Counted from the stretch's first letter, positions 7,594 through 16,680 are shown. The stretch is DNA of 64,000 nucleotides from Acidimicrobiales bacterium (GCA_033344915.1 JAWPML010000001.1:2968369-3032368); one strand, 5' to 3'. Translations and numbers: made by a program. Notes: generated by a model from the letters alone, not told the origin.

Positions 7594-8660
7594 GCGGCGC
7601 GCGTGATCCGGTCGAGATCAGCTGGTTCGGCGCCCTGTGTGACGACGACTACGAGTTCCTGGGTGTACCCGAGCCGGCGCTCGCCAGCTCGTGGGACCAC
7701 TGCCGCGACATCGTCCAGACGGCGGACCGCAACGGGTTCGACAACGTGCTGCTGCCGTCCGGGTACCAGCTCGGTATCGACTCGACGGCGTTCGCCGCGG
7801 CCATTGCGACCCACACCGAGCAGATCCACCTCCTGCTCGCGGTCCGGATCGGCGAGATGTGGCTGCCCCAGCTCGCGCGTCAACTGGCCACGATCGACCA
7901 GATGGCCGGCGGGCGGCTGACGATCAACATCATCAGCTCGGACATGCCCGGTCAGTCGCTCGACTCCGAGCCCCGCTACCGCCGCACGGTCGAGTACATG
8001 CACGGCCTGCGGACGCTGCTCGACGGCGGCCGCCTGGAGCAGCACGGGGACTTCGTGGACGTCGATCTCGATCCGCCCCGGATCGCGACGGTGAACCCGG
8101 GCTGCCCGCCGATGTACTTCGGTGGCTTCTCCGAGGCTGCCAAGGAGTGCGCCGCGGAGGCGGCCGACGTGTTCCTGACCTGGCCCGACACCGTCGCAGC
8201 GGTGGCGGAGACGATCACCGACATGCGCGCCCGCGCCGCTCGGTTCGACCGCGAGCTGCGCTACGGCCTGCGGGCCCACATGATCGTGCGCGAGACCGAG
8301 GCCGAAGCGAGAGCCGCCGCCGATCGACTCGTCTCGCGGCTCGACGCCGAGACGGGCGAGGCGATCCGTCAGAAGTCACTCGACACGGCATCCGTCGGGG
8401 TGTCGCGCCAGTCCGCCCTACGGGAGGAGGCCGACGACGACGGCTACGCCGAGGCGAACCTCTGGACCGGCGTGGGTCGGGCCCGGAGCGGGGCCGGCGC
8501 GGCGATCGTGGGCGACCCCGACCAGGTCGTCGCCAAGCTCCGGGCGTACCAGGACGTCGGCGTCGACGCCTTCATCCTCTCCGGCTACACCCACATCGCC
8601 GAATGCGACCTCGTCGCCCGCCACGTCCTCCCCGCCATCGACCACGCCCCCCTCCGGTAG
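7590..8660 (+). CDS. LLM-class flavin-dependent monooxygenase (alkanesulfonate monooxygenase-like)
   Basis: This 356-residue luciferase-like enzyme probably uses FMNH2 and oxygen. VEISWFGALCDDDYEFLG, AIATHTEQIHLLLAVRIGEM and NIISSDMPGQSLDSEPRYRRTVEYM match the SsuD/alkanesulfonate monooxygenase branch. The C-terminal GDPDQVVAKLRAYQDVGVDAFILSGYTH is also typical. The GTG start overlaps the upstream stop (GTGA). No flavin reductase lies beside it. Together with the aldo/keto reductase it may form a two-gene pathway for a sulfonate or similar compound; the substrate is inference. Confidence 0.88.
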   Translation: MSGARDPVEISWFGALCDDDYEFLGVPEPALASSWDHCRDIVQTADRNGFDNVLLPSGYQLGIDSTAFAAAIATHTEQIHLLLAVRIGEMWLPQLARQLATIDQMAGGRLTINIISSDMPGQSLDSEPRYRRTVEYMHGLRTLLDGGRLEQHGDFVDVDLDPPRIATVNPGCPPMYFGGFSEAAKECAAEAADVFLTWPDTVAAVAETITDMRARAARFDRELRYGLRAHMIVRETEAEARAAADRLVSRLDAETGEAIRQKSLDTASVGVSRQSALREEADDDGYAEANLWTGVGRARSGAGAAIVGDPDQVVAKLRAYQDVGVDAFILSGYTHIAECDLVARHVLPAIDHAPLR

Positions 8661-8661
8661 T

Positions 8662-8736
8662 TGAGACGCCGGGGTCAGAGTCCCGTCCCACCTTTGCGGA
8701 TCGGAGATGAGACGGGACTCAGAGGCCGGCGTCTCA
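8662..8736. terminator. Nested inverted repeat between convergent genes
   Basis: Outer arms TGAGACGCCGG (8662-8672) and CCGGCGTCTCA (8726-8736) are perfectly complementary. Inside them GAGTCCCGTC (8678-8687) and GACGGGACTC (8711-8720) are also perfectly complementary. The structure fills the gap between the flavin monooxygenase and the thiolase, so it could terminate transcripts from both sides. No T-run is present. It could equally be a palindromic dispersed repeat. Confidence 0.6.
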
Positions 8737-8747
8737 CCTGTCCGATC

Positions 8748-9920
8748 TCAGAGGCGTTCGATGAGGGTGCCGGTGCCGAGGCCGCCGCCGCAGCACATCG
8801 AGATGAGGCCCCAGGTGCCGTCGGTGCGCTCGAGTTCGTGGAGTGTCTTGGTGGTGAGGATGCAGCCGGTGCCACCCAGCGGGTGACCGAGGGCGATCGC
8901 ACCGCCGTTCGGGTTCGTCTTCTCGAGGTCGGCGCCGGTGGTCTTGGCCCAGGCGAGGACCACCGCGGCGAACGCCTCGTTCACCTCGAACACGTCCACG
9001 TCGTCAATCGAGATCCCCTCGCGGCTCAGCACCCGCTCGGTCGCCGGAATCGGCCCCTCCAGCATGAGGACCGGGTCGCAGCCGACCAGCGCGGTCTGAG
9101 CGATCCGCGCCTTGGGCTTCAACCCGAGTTCCGCCGCCTTCTCGGCCGACATCAGCAACACCGCGGCGGCGCCGTCGGAGATCTGTGACGACGAGCCGGC
9201 GGTGTGGATGCCGTCCTCCCGGGCGACCGGCTTCAGATTCGCGAGCGCCTCGAGGCTGGTGTCGCGAGGGACCTCGTCACGGGCGAACTCGACGGTCTCG
9301 CCGGTCTTGGTGCCCTCGTCGTCGACCACGACCGCGTCGATCGGCACGATCTGCGTCTCGAACCGGCCTTCGGCCCACGCCTTCGCCGCCCGCTCCTGGG
9401 ACTCGAGGCCGAAGCGGTCGGTGTCGTCGCGGGTGATGCCGTACTTCGTCGCCATTCGCTCGGCCCCCTCGAACTGCGACGTGAACTCGTAGTGCTCGAA
9501 GTAGGACCGGCTGACCGGGCGCCCCGGCCCGTTGGCGGTGTTGGACCCGACCGGCAGCATCGTCATCACCTCGACGCCGCAGGCGAGCACCACGTCCTCC
9601 ACCCCCGACGCGATCAGGGAGTAGCCGAGATTGACGGCGTGCTGGCTCGACCCGCACTGGGAGTCGACGGTCGAACACGCCGTGTTCTCGTCGCCCCCGT
9701 GGCTGAGCCAGGCCGTGCGGGTGATGTTCATCCCCTGGGCGCCGATCTGGTTGATACACCCGCCGACGACCTGGTCGACGTCGCTGCTGTCGATGCCGGC
9801 CCGCTCGAGCGCCGCCATCTGCACGGGCCCCAACAGGTCGGCCGGGTGGGTGTGACCGAGCGTGCCGTTCTTCTTGCCCACGGCGGATCGGACGGCTTCG
9901 ACGATGACGACGTCGGTCAT
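8748..9920 (-). CDS. Acetyl-CoA acetyltransferase (thiolase)
   Basis: This 390-residue thiolase carries all the catalytic elements: the nucleophilic Cys in VDSQCGSSQ (around residue 87), NEAFA, the active-site His in GHPLGGTG (around residue 348) and the second Cys in CCGGGLGTG near the end. The length is normal for the family. It would either cleave 3-ketoacyl-CoA in beta-oxidation or condense acetyl-CoA. AGGAG precedes the ATG at 9920. It is divergent from the diiron protein and transcribed alone. Confidence 0.93.
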   Translation of the reverse strand: MTDVVIVEAVRSAVGKKNGTLGHTHPADLLGPVQMAALERAGIDSSDVDQVVGGCINQIGAQGMNITRTAWLSHGGDENTACSTVDSQCGSSQHAVNLGYSLIASGVEDVVLACGVEVMTMLPVGSNTANGPGRPVSRSYFEHYEFTSQFEGAERMATKYGITRDDTDRFGLESQERAAKAWAEGRFETQIVPIDAVVVDDEGTKTGETVEFARDEVPRDTSLEALANLKPVAREDGIHTAGSSSQISDGAAAVLLMSAEKAAELGLKPKARIAQTALVGCDPVLMLEGPIPATERVLSREGISIDDVDVFEVNEAFAAVVLAWAKTTGADLEKTNPNGGAIALGHPLGGTGCILTTKTLHELERTDGTWGLISMCCGGGLGTGTLIERL

Positions 9921-9992
9921 GAAAGTGCTCCTCTTCGGCGAACGGGACCCAGCGTGATCCGCAGTGAACGTGAACGCAAGGCGAGCGGGTTC

Positions 9993-10006
9993 TACGCTGG
10001 TATGCC
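9993..10006 (+). promoter_or_regulatory. Leaderless-type -10 for the diiron/PhyH operon
   Basis: TACGCT at 9993-9998 lies 8 bases before the ATG at 10007, with no ribosome-binding sequence between. It fits the leaderless pattern of the window. Confidence 0.5.
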
Positions 10007-11116
10007 ATGACTGCCGTCGACACGCCCGATCTCCCCGACCAGCAGGAGATGGACGAGTCCATCAAGCTCATCACGGACAACGCCGACCGGGTGTTCTCCT
10101 GGAAGTACGACCGCGAGCGCGATCAACTCGTGACGCTCTACAACCGGGCGATGGCGTCGCAGTGGGACTCCGTCAACGATCTCGACTGGGCCACCGAGGT
10201 GGACCCCGAGTACCTCGTCCAGACGACCCAGAAGGACAATGCGACCGTCGCCATGGCCCGCGCGGCCAAGAACCTTCCCGGTTCACCCTTCGCCAACTGG
10301 TCCGAGCAGCAATTCACCGAGCTGTCGATCGAGTCGCTCAAGGCCACGCTCAGCCAGTTCATGCACGGCGAGCAGGGCGCCATGATGGTCGCTGCGAAGA
10401 TCTGCGAGACCGTGCCGTGGATCGACGCGAAGTACTACGCCGCGACCCAGACGATGGACGAGGCCCGCCACACCGAGGTGTTCGCCAAGTACCTCCAGAC
10501 GAAGCTCGGTGACCCGTACCCGATGAGCCCGTTCCTGGAGGAACAGATCCAGGTGCTCGTGGAGGACAGCCGCTGGGACATCGCGTATCTCGGCATGCAG
10601 ATCATCATCGAGTCGCTCGCCCTCGCCGCCTTCGGCCAGATGCTGCGGGTGACCGAGGAACCGCTCCTGCGCAAGCTCCTGCGCTACGTGCTGTCCGACG
10701 AAGCCCGCCACGTCGCCTTCGGCATCCTGTCGCTCGGGGAGTTCTACGAGGGCCTGACCGAGGCGGAGCTCAAGGATCGCCAGGAGTTCATGGCGGAGAA
10801 CACCATCCGCAACCGCACCCGCTCCACCACGCCCGAGATCTGGGAGCGGATGAACATGAACGTCGACGAGGTGCGTCCCTTCCTCATGGAAGCCGCAGCG
10901 ACGCTCGACCGCTCGTACTTCACGACCTTCCAGGCCGGCTTCTTCGCGAAGCTCGTGCCGAACACCCGCCGCCTCGGCCTGCTCGACGCCAACGACGGTC
11001 TGCTGCGCCGCCAGTGGGGCGAGGCCGGGCTGATGGAGTACGAGTTCGCCGACTCGACGGCGGAGGACTACGACACCTACGACGCAGTCGCGCAGGATCG
11101 CGCCGCGGCCGGGTGA
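10007..11116 (+). CDS. Ferritin-like diiron oxygenase/oxidase family protein
   Basis: This 369-residue protein has the four-helix carboxylate-diiron pattern: E in HGEQGAMM (around residue 122), ExxH in MDEARHTEVF (around 152), E in IIIESLALAAF (around 202) and ExxH in SDEARHVAFG (around 232). The set matches ferritin-like oxygenases and R2-like proteins and suggests oxygen-dependent chemistry on an organic substrate. No radical Tyr can be assigned by eye. The next gene, a PhyH dioxygenase, overlaps its stop by 4 bases, so the two oxidative enzymes are made together. Substrate unknown. Confidence 0.8.
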   Translation: MTAVDTPDLPDQQEMDESIKLITDNADRVFSWKYDRERDQLVTLYNRAMASQWDSVNDLDWATEVDPEYLVQTTQKDNATVAMARAAKNLPGSPFANWSEQQFTELSIESLKATLSQFMHGEQGAMMVAAKICETVPWIDAKYYAATQTMDEARHTEVFAKYLQTKLGDPYPMSPFLEEQIQVLVEDSRWDIAYLGMQIIIESLALAAFGQMLRVTEEPLLRKLLRYVLSDEARHVAFGILSLGEFYEGLTEAELKDRQEFMAENTIRNRTRSTTPEIWERMNMNVDEVRPFLMEAAATLDRSYFTTFQAGFFAKLVPNTRRLGLLDANDGLLRRQWGEAGLMEYEFADSTAEDYDTYDAVAQDRAAAG

Positions 11117-11922
11117 CTGCAGCCCTTTCCCCGGAGATCATCGACGCGTTTCGCCGCGATGGTGCGGCCGTCGTGCGCGGCGCGCTGTCCGACGAATGGC
11201 TCCGGCTCCTCGCCGCCGGGGTGGAACACAACCGCACGAATCCGAGCGACTGGTCGCACTGGTACACGCGCGGTGACGAGGCCGTCGGCTTCTGGACCGA
11301 CTACGTCACCTGGCCGGAGGTGGAGCCCTACCGCCGCGTCGCGTTCGAGAGCGGCCTCGCGGAGATGGCCGGCCGGTTGATGGGTTCCGAGACCGTTCGC
11401 TTCTTCCACGAGCACGTGCTGGTGAAGGAGCCGGGTGCCGCCGAGCGCACTCCCTGGCACCACGACCAGCCGTACTACTGCATCGACGGCGACCAGAACG
11501 TCAGCATGTGGATCGCATTGGACCCCGTACCGGACGAGACCGCGATGCGGTTCATCGCCGGGTCCCATCGCTGGGATCGCTGGTTCGTGCCCCGCATGTT
11601 CGTGGACTCGACGCCCTACGTCACCGACCCCGGCGATCGCTACGAGCTCGTCCCCGATCTCGATGCCGAGCTCGACGATCACGACGTCGTCGGCTTCGCC
11701 GTCGAACCGGGCGACGTCGTCTGCTTCCACTACCGCACGCTGCACGACGCGCCCGGCAACACGCTCGCGTCACGACGCCGGGCCGTCTCGCTGCGTTGGC
11801 TCGGTGACGACGCGGTGTTCGCCGAACGGCCGTGGCCGGTGTCGCCGCCCTACGAGGCCGACGGTCTCGTGGTGGGCGGACCGTTGGACGACGACCCCCG
11901 GTTCCCGGTCGTCGTCGGCTGA
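11113..11922 (+). CDS. Phytanoyl-CoA dioxygenase (PhyH) family protein
   Basis: This 269-residue Fe(II)/2-oxoglutarate-dependent oxygenase has the iron triad as HxD in PWHHDQPYY (around residue 118) and a distal His in YRTLHDAPGN (around 218). The 2-oxoglutarate-binding Arg lies in RRRAVSLRW. FFHEHVLVKEPGA is also typical. The GTG start at 11113 overlaps the diiron gene stop (GTGA). It probably hydroxylates a small organic acid or lipid-like molecule in the same pathway as the diiron protein; that is inference from coupling. Confidence 0.88.
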   Translation: MTAALSPEIIDAFRRDGAAVVRGALSDEWLRLLAAGVEHNRTNPSDWSHWYTRGDEAVGFWTDYVTWPEVEPYRRVAFESGLAEMAGRLMGSETVRFFHEHVLVKEPGAAERTPWHHDQPYYCIDGDQNVSMWIALDPVPDETAMRFIAGSHRWDRWFVPRMFVDSTPYVTDPGDRYELVPDLDAELDDHDVVGFAVEPGDVVCFHYRTLHDAPGNTLASRRRAVSLRWLGDDAVFAERPWPVSPPYEADGLVVGGPLDDDPRFPVVVG

Positions 11923-11923
11923 G

Positions 11924-12430
11924 TCAGACCATCTCGGGGGGCGGGGCCGGATCCACGAGCGCGCGCCGCCAACGGGTCCGATCGTCCAGTGTCTGGATGA
12001 GATCGAAGCCGAGCCGACGGAGCACGGCCTCGCTGGCGGTGTTGCCGAGCGTGACGCCGGCGTAGATCTCGTCGATGCCGAGGGCGCGGGCGTGGTCGAG
12101 CACGGCGCGGCCGGCGGTGGTCACGTAGCCCCTCCCGGTCGCGTCTGCGGCGAGCCAGTAGCCGAACACCGCCTGGCGGGTGCCGAGGTCCACGAGATCC
12201 ATGCGGCCGACAATCTCGTCGTCCACGACCAGGACGAACCAGTGGTCGAAGCGGTTCTTCGCCGCGAGCTTCTCCGCCAGCTCCTCGACGCTCAGGTCCT
12301 GATCGAACACGTCGCCCTGGACGGACAGGTGGTCGTGGTTCGCGGCGAGCACGGCATGGAGGGCCTCGGCATCGCCGGCCCCGAGAGGCCGCAGCGTCAG
12401 TCGGGGATCCGACGTCGTGAGCAGTGTCAT
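11924..12430 (-). CDS. GNAT family N-acetyltransferase (RimJ/RimL-like)
   Basis: This 168-residue acetyltransferase begins TSDPRLTLRPLGAGDAEAL, the usual RimJ/RimL-type opening. The acetyl-CoA site is ADATGRGYVTTAGRAVLDHA (around residue 95), and NTASEAVLRRLGF follows. Such enzymes acetylate protein N-termini or small amines. A short purine run precedes the ATG. Its stop is 1 base from the convergent PhyH stop. It may be co-transcribed with the amidohydrolase upstream, 33 bases away. Confidence 0.85.
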   Translation of the reverse strand: MTLLTTSDPRLTLRPLGAGDAEALHAVLAANHDHLSVQGDVFDQDLSVEELAEKLAAKNRFDHWFVLVVDDEIVGRMDLVDLGTRQAVFGYWLAADATGRGYVTTAGRAVLDHARALGIDEIYAGVTLGNTASEAVLRRLGFDLIQTLDDRTRWRRALVDPAPPPEMV

Positions 12431-12463
12431 CGCCTCATCCGGTCGGCGGCGGGCTGAACCCGA

Positions 12464-13618
12464 TCAGGCCGCCGGCGCGGTGGCGATCAGCTCCACGCTC
12501 GGGCCGTGCTCGGCCGCGAGCGGGGCGAGCGCGTCGAGGTCGAAGCCATAGACGTCGGCCGCGTTCTCCGACAGGATCCGGCGCACGTCGGCCGGATCCT
12601 TGTCGTGGAAAGCCCGTTGCAGCGCCGCCTGGGTGTTCGGGTAGCACCCCTCGTCGTGGGGGTAGTCGCTCCCCCACATGATCTTGCCGACGCCGATCGC
12701 GGCCAGCTCCTCATCGGTCATCGGCGGGATCTGTGACGCGACATAGCAGTTCTCCGCCCAGTACTCGCTCGGCTGGCGGGGAATGGCCTGATCGGGATCG
12801 AAACCCAGCTCGCCCATCTTCCCGGAGCGGACTCCCATCGCCATCATGTCGAGCATGCGGATCGCATCGGGCACCCAACCCGCACCCTGCTCGGTGAGCA
12901 CCAGCTTCAGGTCGGGGTGGCGTTCGAACACGCCGCCGATGATCAGGTGGGTCAACGCGCGATGGGCGAACCAGCCCTGCTCGATGATCCAGATCACGCT
13001 GCCGGCCGGTTCGTCGCCGTAGTCCGGGCTGGCCGATCCGGTGTGGTGGTTCATCACGACGTCGAGGTCGGCGCAGAGCTGCCAGATCGGTTCGTACGTG
13101 CTGTGGTGGAGGCCGGGAAGTCCGGAGTCCTCCGGGGCGCCGGGGATGAGGACGCCGCCACGCAGACCGTTCTCGGCGATGAACCGGATGTCGTCGAGCG
13201 CGTCGTCGACGTCGTTGAGGAAGATCTGTCCGATGCCGGCCCGCCGCTCGGGATGCTCGGCACACCACTCGGCCAGCCATCGATTGTGGGCTCGGATTCC
13301 GGCGAGCCGCTGCTCGTAGTCGTCGGCCGTCGGCGGTCTCGAAACGAGGGAGCTCGTCGGGAAGAACGGCGGCACGGTGTTGGGGAACACGACCTCGGCG
13401 ACGACACCCTGCCCGTTCTGCTCGGAGATGCGCTGCTCGTTGTCCCAGTTGCGGGTGCGCTTGGTGTTGGTCTTCTGCAGATCCCGGAAGGGGTTGCTGT
13501 ACGCGCCGCGCCACGCATCGAAGTCCTCGTGCCACTTGGCTTCGAGATAGTCCTTGTAGGTGTCGATCGCGGCCCCGGCGTGGCAGTCGCTCGAGATGAC
13601 GGTGTAGCGCTCGCTCAT
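12464..13618 (-). CDS. Amidohydrolase 2 family metal-dependent hydrolase/decarboxylase
   Basis: This 384-residue TIM-barrel protein begins YTVISSDCHAG, where the family usually has an N-terminal metal-binding DxH (here DCH). Later metal-site segments are NHHTG (around residue 192) and WGSDYPHDEG (around residue 318). It lacks the HxH of classical urease-type members and fits the amidohydrolase 2 branch, which includes ACMSD-like decarboxylases. It would act in the cytoplasm on an aromatic or cyclic acid; the substrate is unknown. The ATG at 13618 follows a leaderless-type -10. Confidence 0.85.
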   Translation of the reverse strand: MSERYTVISSDCHAGAAIDTYKDYLEAKWHEDFDAWRGAYSNPFRDLQKTNTKRTRNWDNEQRISEQNGQGVVAEVVFPNTVPPFFPTSSLVSRPPTADDYEQRLAGIRAHNRWLAEWCAEHPERRAGIGQIFLNDVDDALDDIRFIAENGLRGGVLIPGAPEDSGLPGLHHSTYEPIWQLCADLDVVMNHHTGSASPDYGDEPAGSVIWIIEQGWFAHRALTHLIIGGVFERHPDLKLVLTEQGAGWVPDAIRMLDMMAMGVRSGKMGELGFDPDQAIPRQPSEYWAENCYVASQIPPMTDEELAAIGVGKIMWGSDYPHDEGCYPNTQAALQRAFHDKDPADVRRILSENAADVYGFDLDALAPLAAEHGPSVELIATAPAA

Positions 13619-13631
13619 GGGTTCGACGCTA
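13619..13631 (-). promoter_or_regulatory. Leaderless-type -10 for the amidohydrolase gene
   Basis: The minus strand reads TAGCGT (13626-13631), then 7 bases, then the ATG ending at 13618. No ribosome site is present. Confidence 0.5.
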
Positions 13632-13675
13632 CGTCCCGAGGCCGCCCCGGTCGACCCGCCCCGCCGCGGGGCCGC

Positions 13676-13689
13676 TACCGTCGGCAGCC
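13676..13689 (+). promoter_or_regulatory. Leaderless-type -10 for the acyl-CoA synthetase gene
   Basis: TACCGT at 13676-13681 is followed by 8 bases and the GTG at 13690. It supports the GTG start. Confidence 0.5.
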
Positions 13690-15381
13690 GTGCCGCCCGC
13701 CGCCCGCCCGTTCGATGCGAACATCGCCGAGGTCTTCGAACGCGTGGCCGCGCGCATCCCCGACCGGGAGGCGGTCATCACCCCGACGAGACGGTTGACG
13801 TTCGCCGAGATCAGCGAGCGGTCGAACCGCTTGGCGAACGTCCTCGTCGCCGGAGGCATCGGCTGCCATACGGAGCGGGACCAGCTGGAACCCTGGGAGT
13901 CGGGACAGGATCACGTCGCGCTCTGTCTCGTCAACGGTTCGGAGTACATGGAGGGGATGCTCGCGGCCTGGAAGGCGCGGGGCGTCTCGTTCAACGTCAA
14001 CTACCGCTACGTGGCCGCCGAACTCGTGGCGCTGCTGACCGACGCCGCGGCGAAGGCGATCGTCTTCCACGCCCGCTTCGCGCCGGTGATCGACGAGATC
14101 CGCGGTGACCTCCCGATGCTCACCACGCTGATCCAGGTCGCGGACGACAGCGGCGAAGCGCTCCTCGACGGCGCGCTCGACTACGAATCCGCCCTCGCCG
14201 CGGCATCCCCCGCCCAACCGGACCTCCCCTTGTCGCCCGACGATCTCTACATGGTCTACACAGGCGGCACGACCGGCCTGCCGAAGGGTGTGCTGTGGCG
14301 CCAGGCGGACATCTGGGTGGGCGCGATGGGTGGCGCCGATCCGCGCAACGGCGAGGAGTTCGCCGGCTACGACGCCGTCGTCGAGGCCGCGACCGAGGAA
14401 CGCATCTACCCGTACATGATCGCCGCGCCCCTGATGCACGGCGGCGGGCAATGGCTCGCCTCGCTCGCCTGGATGGGCGGCGACCCGGTGGTGTTCGGCT
14501 CCGTGGTCGACCGACTCGATCCGGCGGACCTGCTGCGCACCGTCGAACGCGAGCGCTGCTCGTTCATGATCGTCATCGGCAACGCCTTCGGCCGACCGAT
14601 CCTCGACGAGCTCGACCGCGCCGCCGCGGCCGGCGAGCCCTACGACTTCTCGTCGCTGCGGGTCCTCTCGACGGGCGCGGCAGCGATGACCACCGGCGTG
14701 AAGGAGGAGTTCCTCCGGCACAACCCGAAGCTGCGGGTGATCGATTCGGTCGGCGCATCCGAGAGCGGCACGCAGGGACGCAACGTCTCCACCGAGGACA
14801 CGGCGCTCGAGGCCGGCATCTTCGAGCCGGGGCCGGGCACGGGGATCATCGACGACGCCATGACCGCGCCGATCCCGCCGACACCGGGGGCGACCGGCTG
14901 GCTCTCACGCACCGGGCGGATCCCGCTCGGCTACCTCGGCGATCCAGAGAAGACGCGACGCACGTTCCCCACGATCGACGGGTTGCGCTACGCCGTGCCC
15001 GGCGATCGCGCCGAGTGGCTCCCCGACGGCCGACTCAAGCTGCTGGGCCGCGACTCGGTCTGCATCAACACGGGCGGCGAGAAGGTCTTCGTCGAGGAGG
15101 TCGAAGCCGTCCTCCACGCGCACCCCGCGGTGCGCGACGCGGTGGTCGTCGGCCGGCCGAGCGAACGATGGGGCAACGAGGTGTGCGCGGTCGTGTCGAC
15201 CAGCGCGCCCGTCACCACGGCCGAGCTGATCGATCACTGTGACGGGCATTTGGCCCGCTACAAGCTTCCCCGTACCGTGATCGCCGTCCCGGAGGTCGTG
15301 CGCGGCCCCAACGGCAAGGCCGACTATCGATGGGCCGCGGACGTCGCGGCGAACGAGAAAGAACAGGGAGACCGACCATGA
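13690..15381 (+). CDS. AMP-binding acyl-CoA synthetase
   Basis: This 563-residue enzyme activates a carboxylic acid to its CoA thioester with ATP. The P-loop motif YTGGTTGLPKG lies around residue 195. GDRAEWLPDGRLKLLGRD and CINTGGEKVFVEEVE form the hinge and C-terminal domain. The adenylation Lys is in GPNGKADY near the C-terminus. The length fits fatty-acyl or aryl-CoA synthetases. The GTG start is supported by an upstream -10. The stop overlaps the ATG of the SDR that follows, suggesting the SDR oxidises a product of the same pathway. Confidence 0.92.
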   Translation: MPPAARPFDANIAEVFERVAARIPDREAVITPTRRLTFAEISERSNRLANVLVAGGIGCHTERDQLEPWESGQDHVALCLVNGSEYMEGMLAAWKARGVSFNVNYRYVAAELVALLTDAAAKAIVFHARFAPVIDEIRGDLPMLTTLIQVADDSGEALLDGALDYESALAAASPAQPDLPLSPDDLYMVYTGGTTGLPKGVLWRQADIWVGAMGGADPRNGEEFAGYDAVVEAATEERIYPYMIAAPLMHGGGQWLASLAWMGGDPVVFGSVVDRLDPADLLRTVERERCSFMIVIGNAFGRPILDELDRAAAAGEPYDFSSLRVLSTGAAAMTTGVKEEFLRHNPKLRVIDSVGASESGTQGRNVSTEDTALEAGIFEPGPGTGIIDDAMTAPIPPTPGATGWLSRTGRIPLGYLGDPEKTRRTFPTIDGLRYAVPGDRAEWLPDGRLKLLGRDSVCINTGGEKVFVEEVEAVLHAHPAVRDAVVVGRPSERWGNEVCAVVSTSAPVTTAELIDHCDGHLARYKLPRTVIAVPEVVRGPNGKADYRWAADVAANEKEQGDRP

Positions 15382-16286
15382 GTGAGCTTCGATTCGACGA
15401 GCGGGCCGCGATCATCACCGGTGCCGGTAACGGTCTCGGCAAGGCCCACGCCCTCGAGCTCGCCCGCCGAGGCGCGATGGTGGTCGTCAACGACCTCGGC
15501 GGCGCGGTCGACGGCTCCGGCAACGACACCTCGGCCGCCCAGCTGGTCGTCGACGAGATCCGGGCGGCCGGCGATATCGCGGTCGCCAACACCGGATCGG
15601 TCACCGACCCGGCCGCCGCAAAGGGGCTCACCGAACAGGCGCTCGACGAGTTCGGTCGCCTGGACATCGTCGTCAACAACGCCGGCATCCTGCGGGACAA
15701 GGCGTTCCACAACTCCGACCTGGAGAACTGGCAGGCCGTGATCGACGTCCACCTCACGGGTGCCTACAACGTGACCCTCCCGGCGTTCCAGCACATGCGG
15801 GAGCAGGGGTCCGGACGCATCGTGATGACGTCGTCGCCCGCCGGCCTCTACGGCAACTTCGGCCAGACCAACTACAGCTCCGCGAAGATGGGGCTCGTCG
15901 GGTTCGCCCGGGCGATCATGCAGGAAGGCGGCCGCAAGGGCATCCACGCCAACGTGATCGCGCCCACCGCCGACACCCGGATGACCGAGGGGCTGCTCGG
16001 CACCCTCGCCGACGACACACCGCCCGAACTGATCACGGCCGTGGTCGGCTACCTCTGCCACGACAGCTGCGAGCTCAACGGCGAGGTGCTCGCCTGCGCC
16101 GGGGGTCGTGTCGCTCGCGTGTTCGTCGGCGTCACGCCCGGCATCTTCGACCGCAACCTGTCGATCGACATGGTCGCCGACCGCATCGACGAGATCTGCG
16201 CCGAGGACGGCTACACCGTGCCCGGCGGCGTGGGCGACGAGATGGCGCTCATCCTCGAGGGTCTGAAGGCGAACCCCAAGGACTGA
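15378..16286 (+). CDS. SDR family oxidoreductase, (3R)-hydroxyacyl-CoA dehydrogenase-like
   Basis: This 302-residue SDR has the cofactor motif TGAGNGLGKAHALELARRG (residues 13-31), the insertion VVNDLGGAVDGSG typical of the N-terminal domain of peroxisomal multifunctional enzyme 2, NNAG, and catalytic Ser plus YSSAK. A 50-residue extension beyond a standard SDR is also typical of that group. It likely oxidises 3-hydroxyacyl-CoA using NAD. AGGGAG and an ATGA overlap with the synthetase gene define the start. Its 3' end overlaps the convergent membrane protein gene by 38 bases. Confidence 0.88.
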   Translation: MSELRFDERAAIITGAGNGLGKAHALELARRGAMVVVNDLGGAVDGSGNDTSAAQLVVDEIRAAGDIAVANTGSVTDPAAAKGLTEQALDEFGRLDIVVNNAGILRDKAFHNSDLENWQAVIDVHLTGAYNVTLPAFQHMREQGSGRIVMTSSPAGLYGNFGQTNYSSAKMGLVGFARAIMQEGGRKGIHANVIAPTADTRMTEGLLGTLADDTPPELITAVVGYLCHDSCELNGEVLACAGGRVARVFVGVTPGIFDRNLSIDMVADRIDEICAEDGYTVPGGVGDEMALILEGLKANPKD

Positions 16287-16677
16287 CGCGCAGGGCCAGC
16301 ACGCAGACCGCGAGCAGCCCGCACAGCGCCACGTTGAGCAGGCCCCACGCGAACATCCAGTCGTCGAACGCGACATCGAAACGGTCGCCATAGTTGCCGT
16401 CCCACGGGTCCATGAGGCCATTGCCGTCTTCGTCGCGCCACCCGGCCCGGCGAAGACCGAGAGATCGGGAAGCGAAGAACGTCCAGACGAACGCCGCCGC
16501 AAAGGCCAGCTTGATGAGCCCACTCGCCCGTACCGGGATGCGACGGGACAGTGGCACGAACTGGTCCCGGCCAGTGAGCAACTCGAAGAGCCCGCTCACG
16601 CCGAGCATCGGGAGAGCGAAGACCGTGGTCCCGAGACCGACGAGACCCAAGGCGATCTCGACGCCGTGCTCTCCCAC
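16249..16677 (-). CDS. Small membrane protein, three predicted helices
   Basis: I do not recognise this 142-residue protein. Hydrophobic segments lie at about residues 8-33, 50-72 and 108-130. A polar loop between the second and third contains WRDEDGNGLMDPWDGN, an Asp-rich stretch that resembles a dockerin or EF-type calcium loop by composition only. The GTG start is 3 bases after the crotonase stop, so it is likely co-transcribed with it. It overlaps the SDR gene on the other strand by 38 bases. Confidence 0.6.
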   Translation of the reverse strand: MGEHGVEIALGLVGLGTTVFALPMLGVSGLFELLTGRDQFVPLSRRIPVRASGLIKLAFAAAFVWTFFASRSLGLRRAGWRDEDGNGLMDPWDGNYGDRFDVAFDDWMFAWGLLNVALCGLLAVCVLALRVSPWGSPSDPRG

Positions 16678-16680
16678 GGA

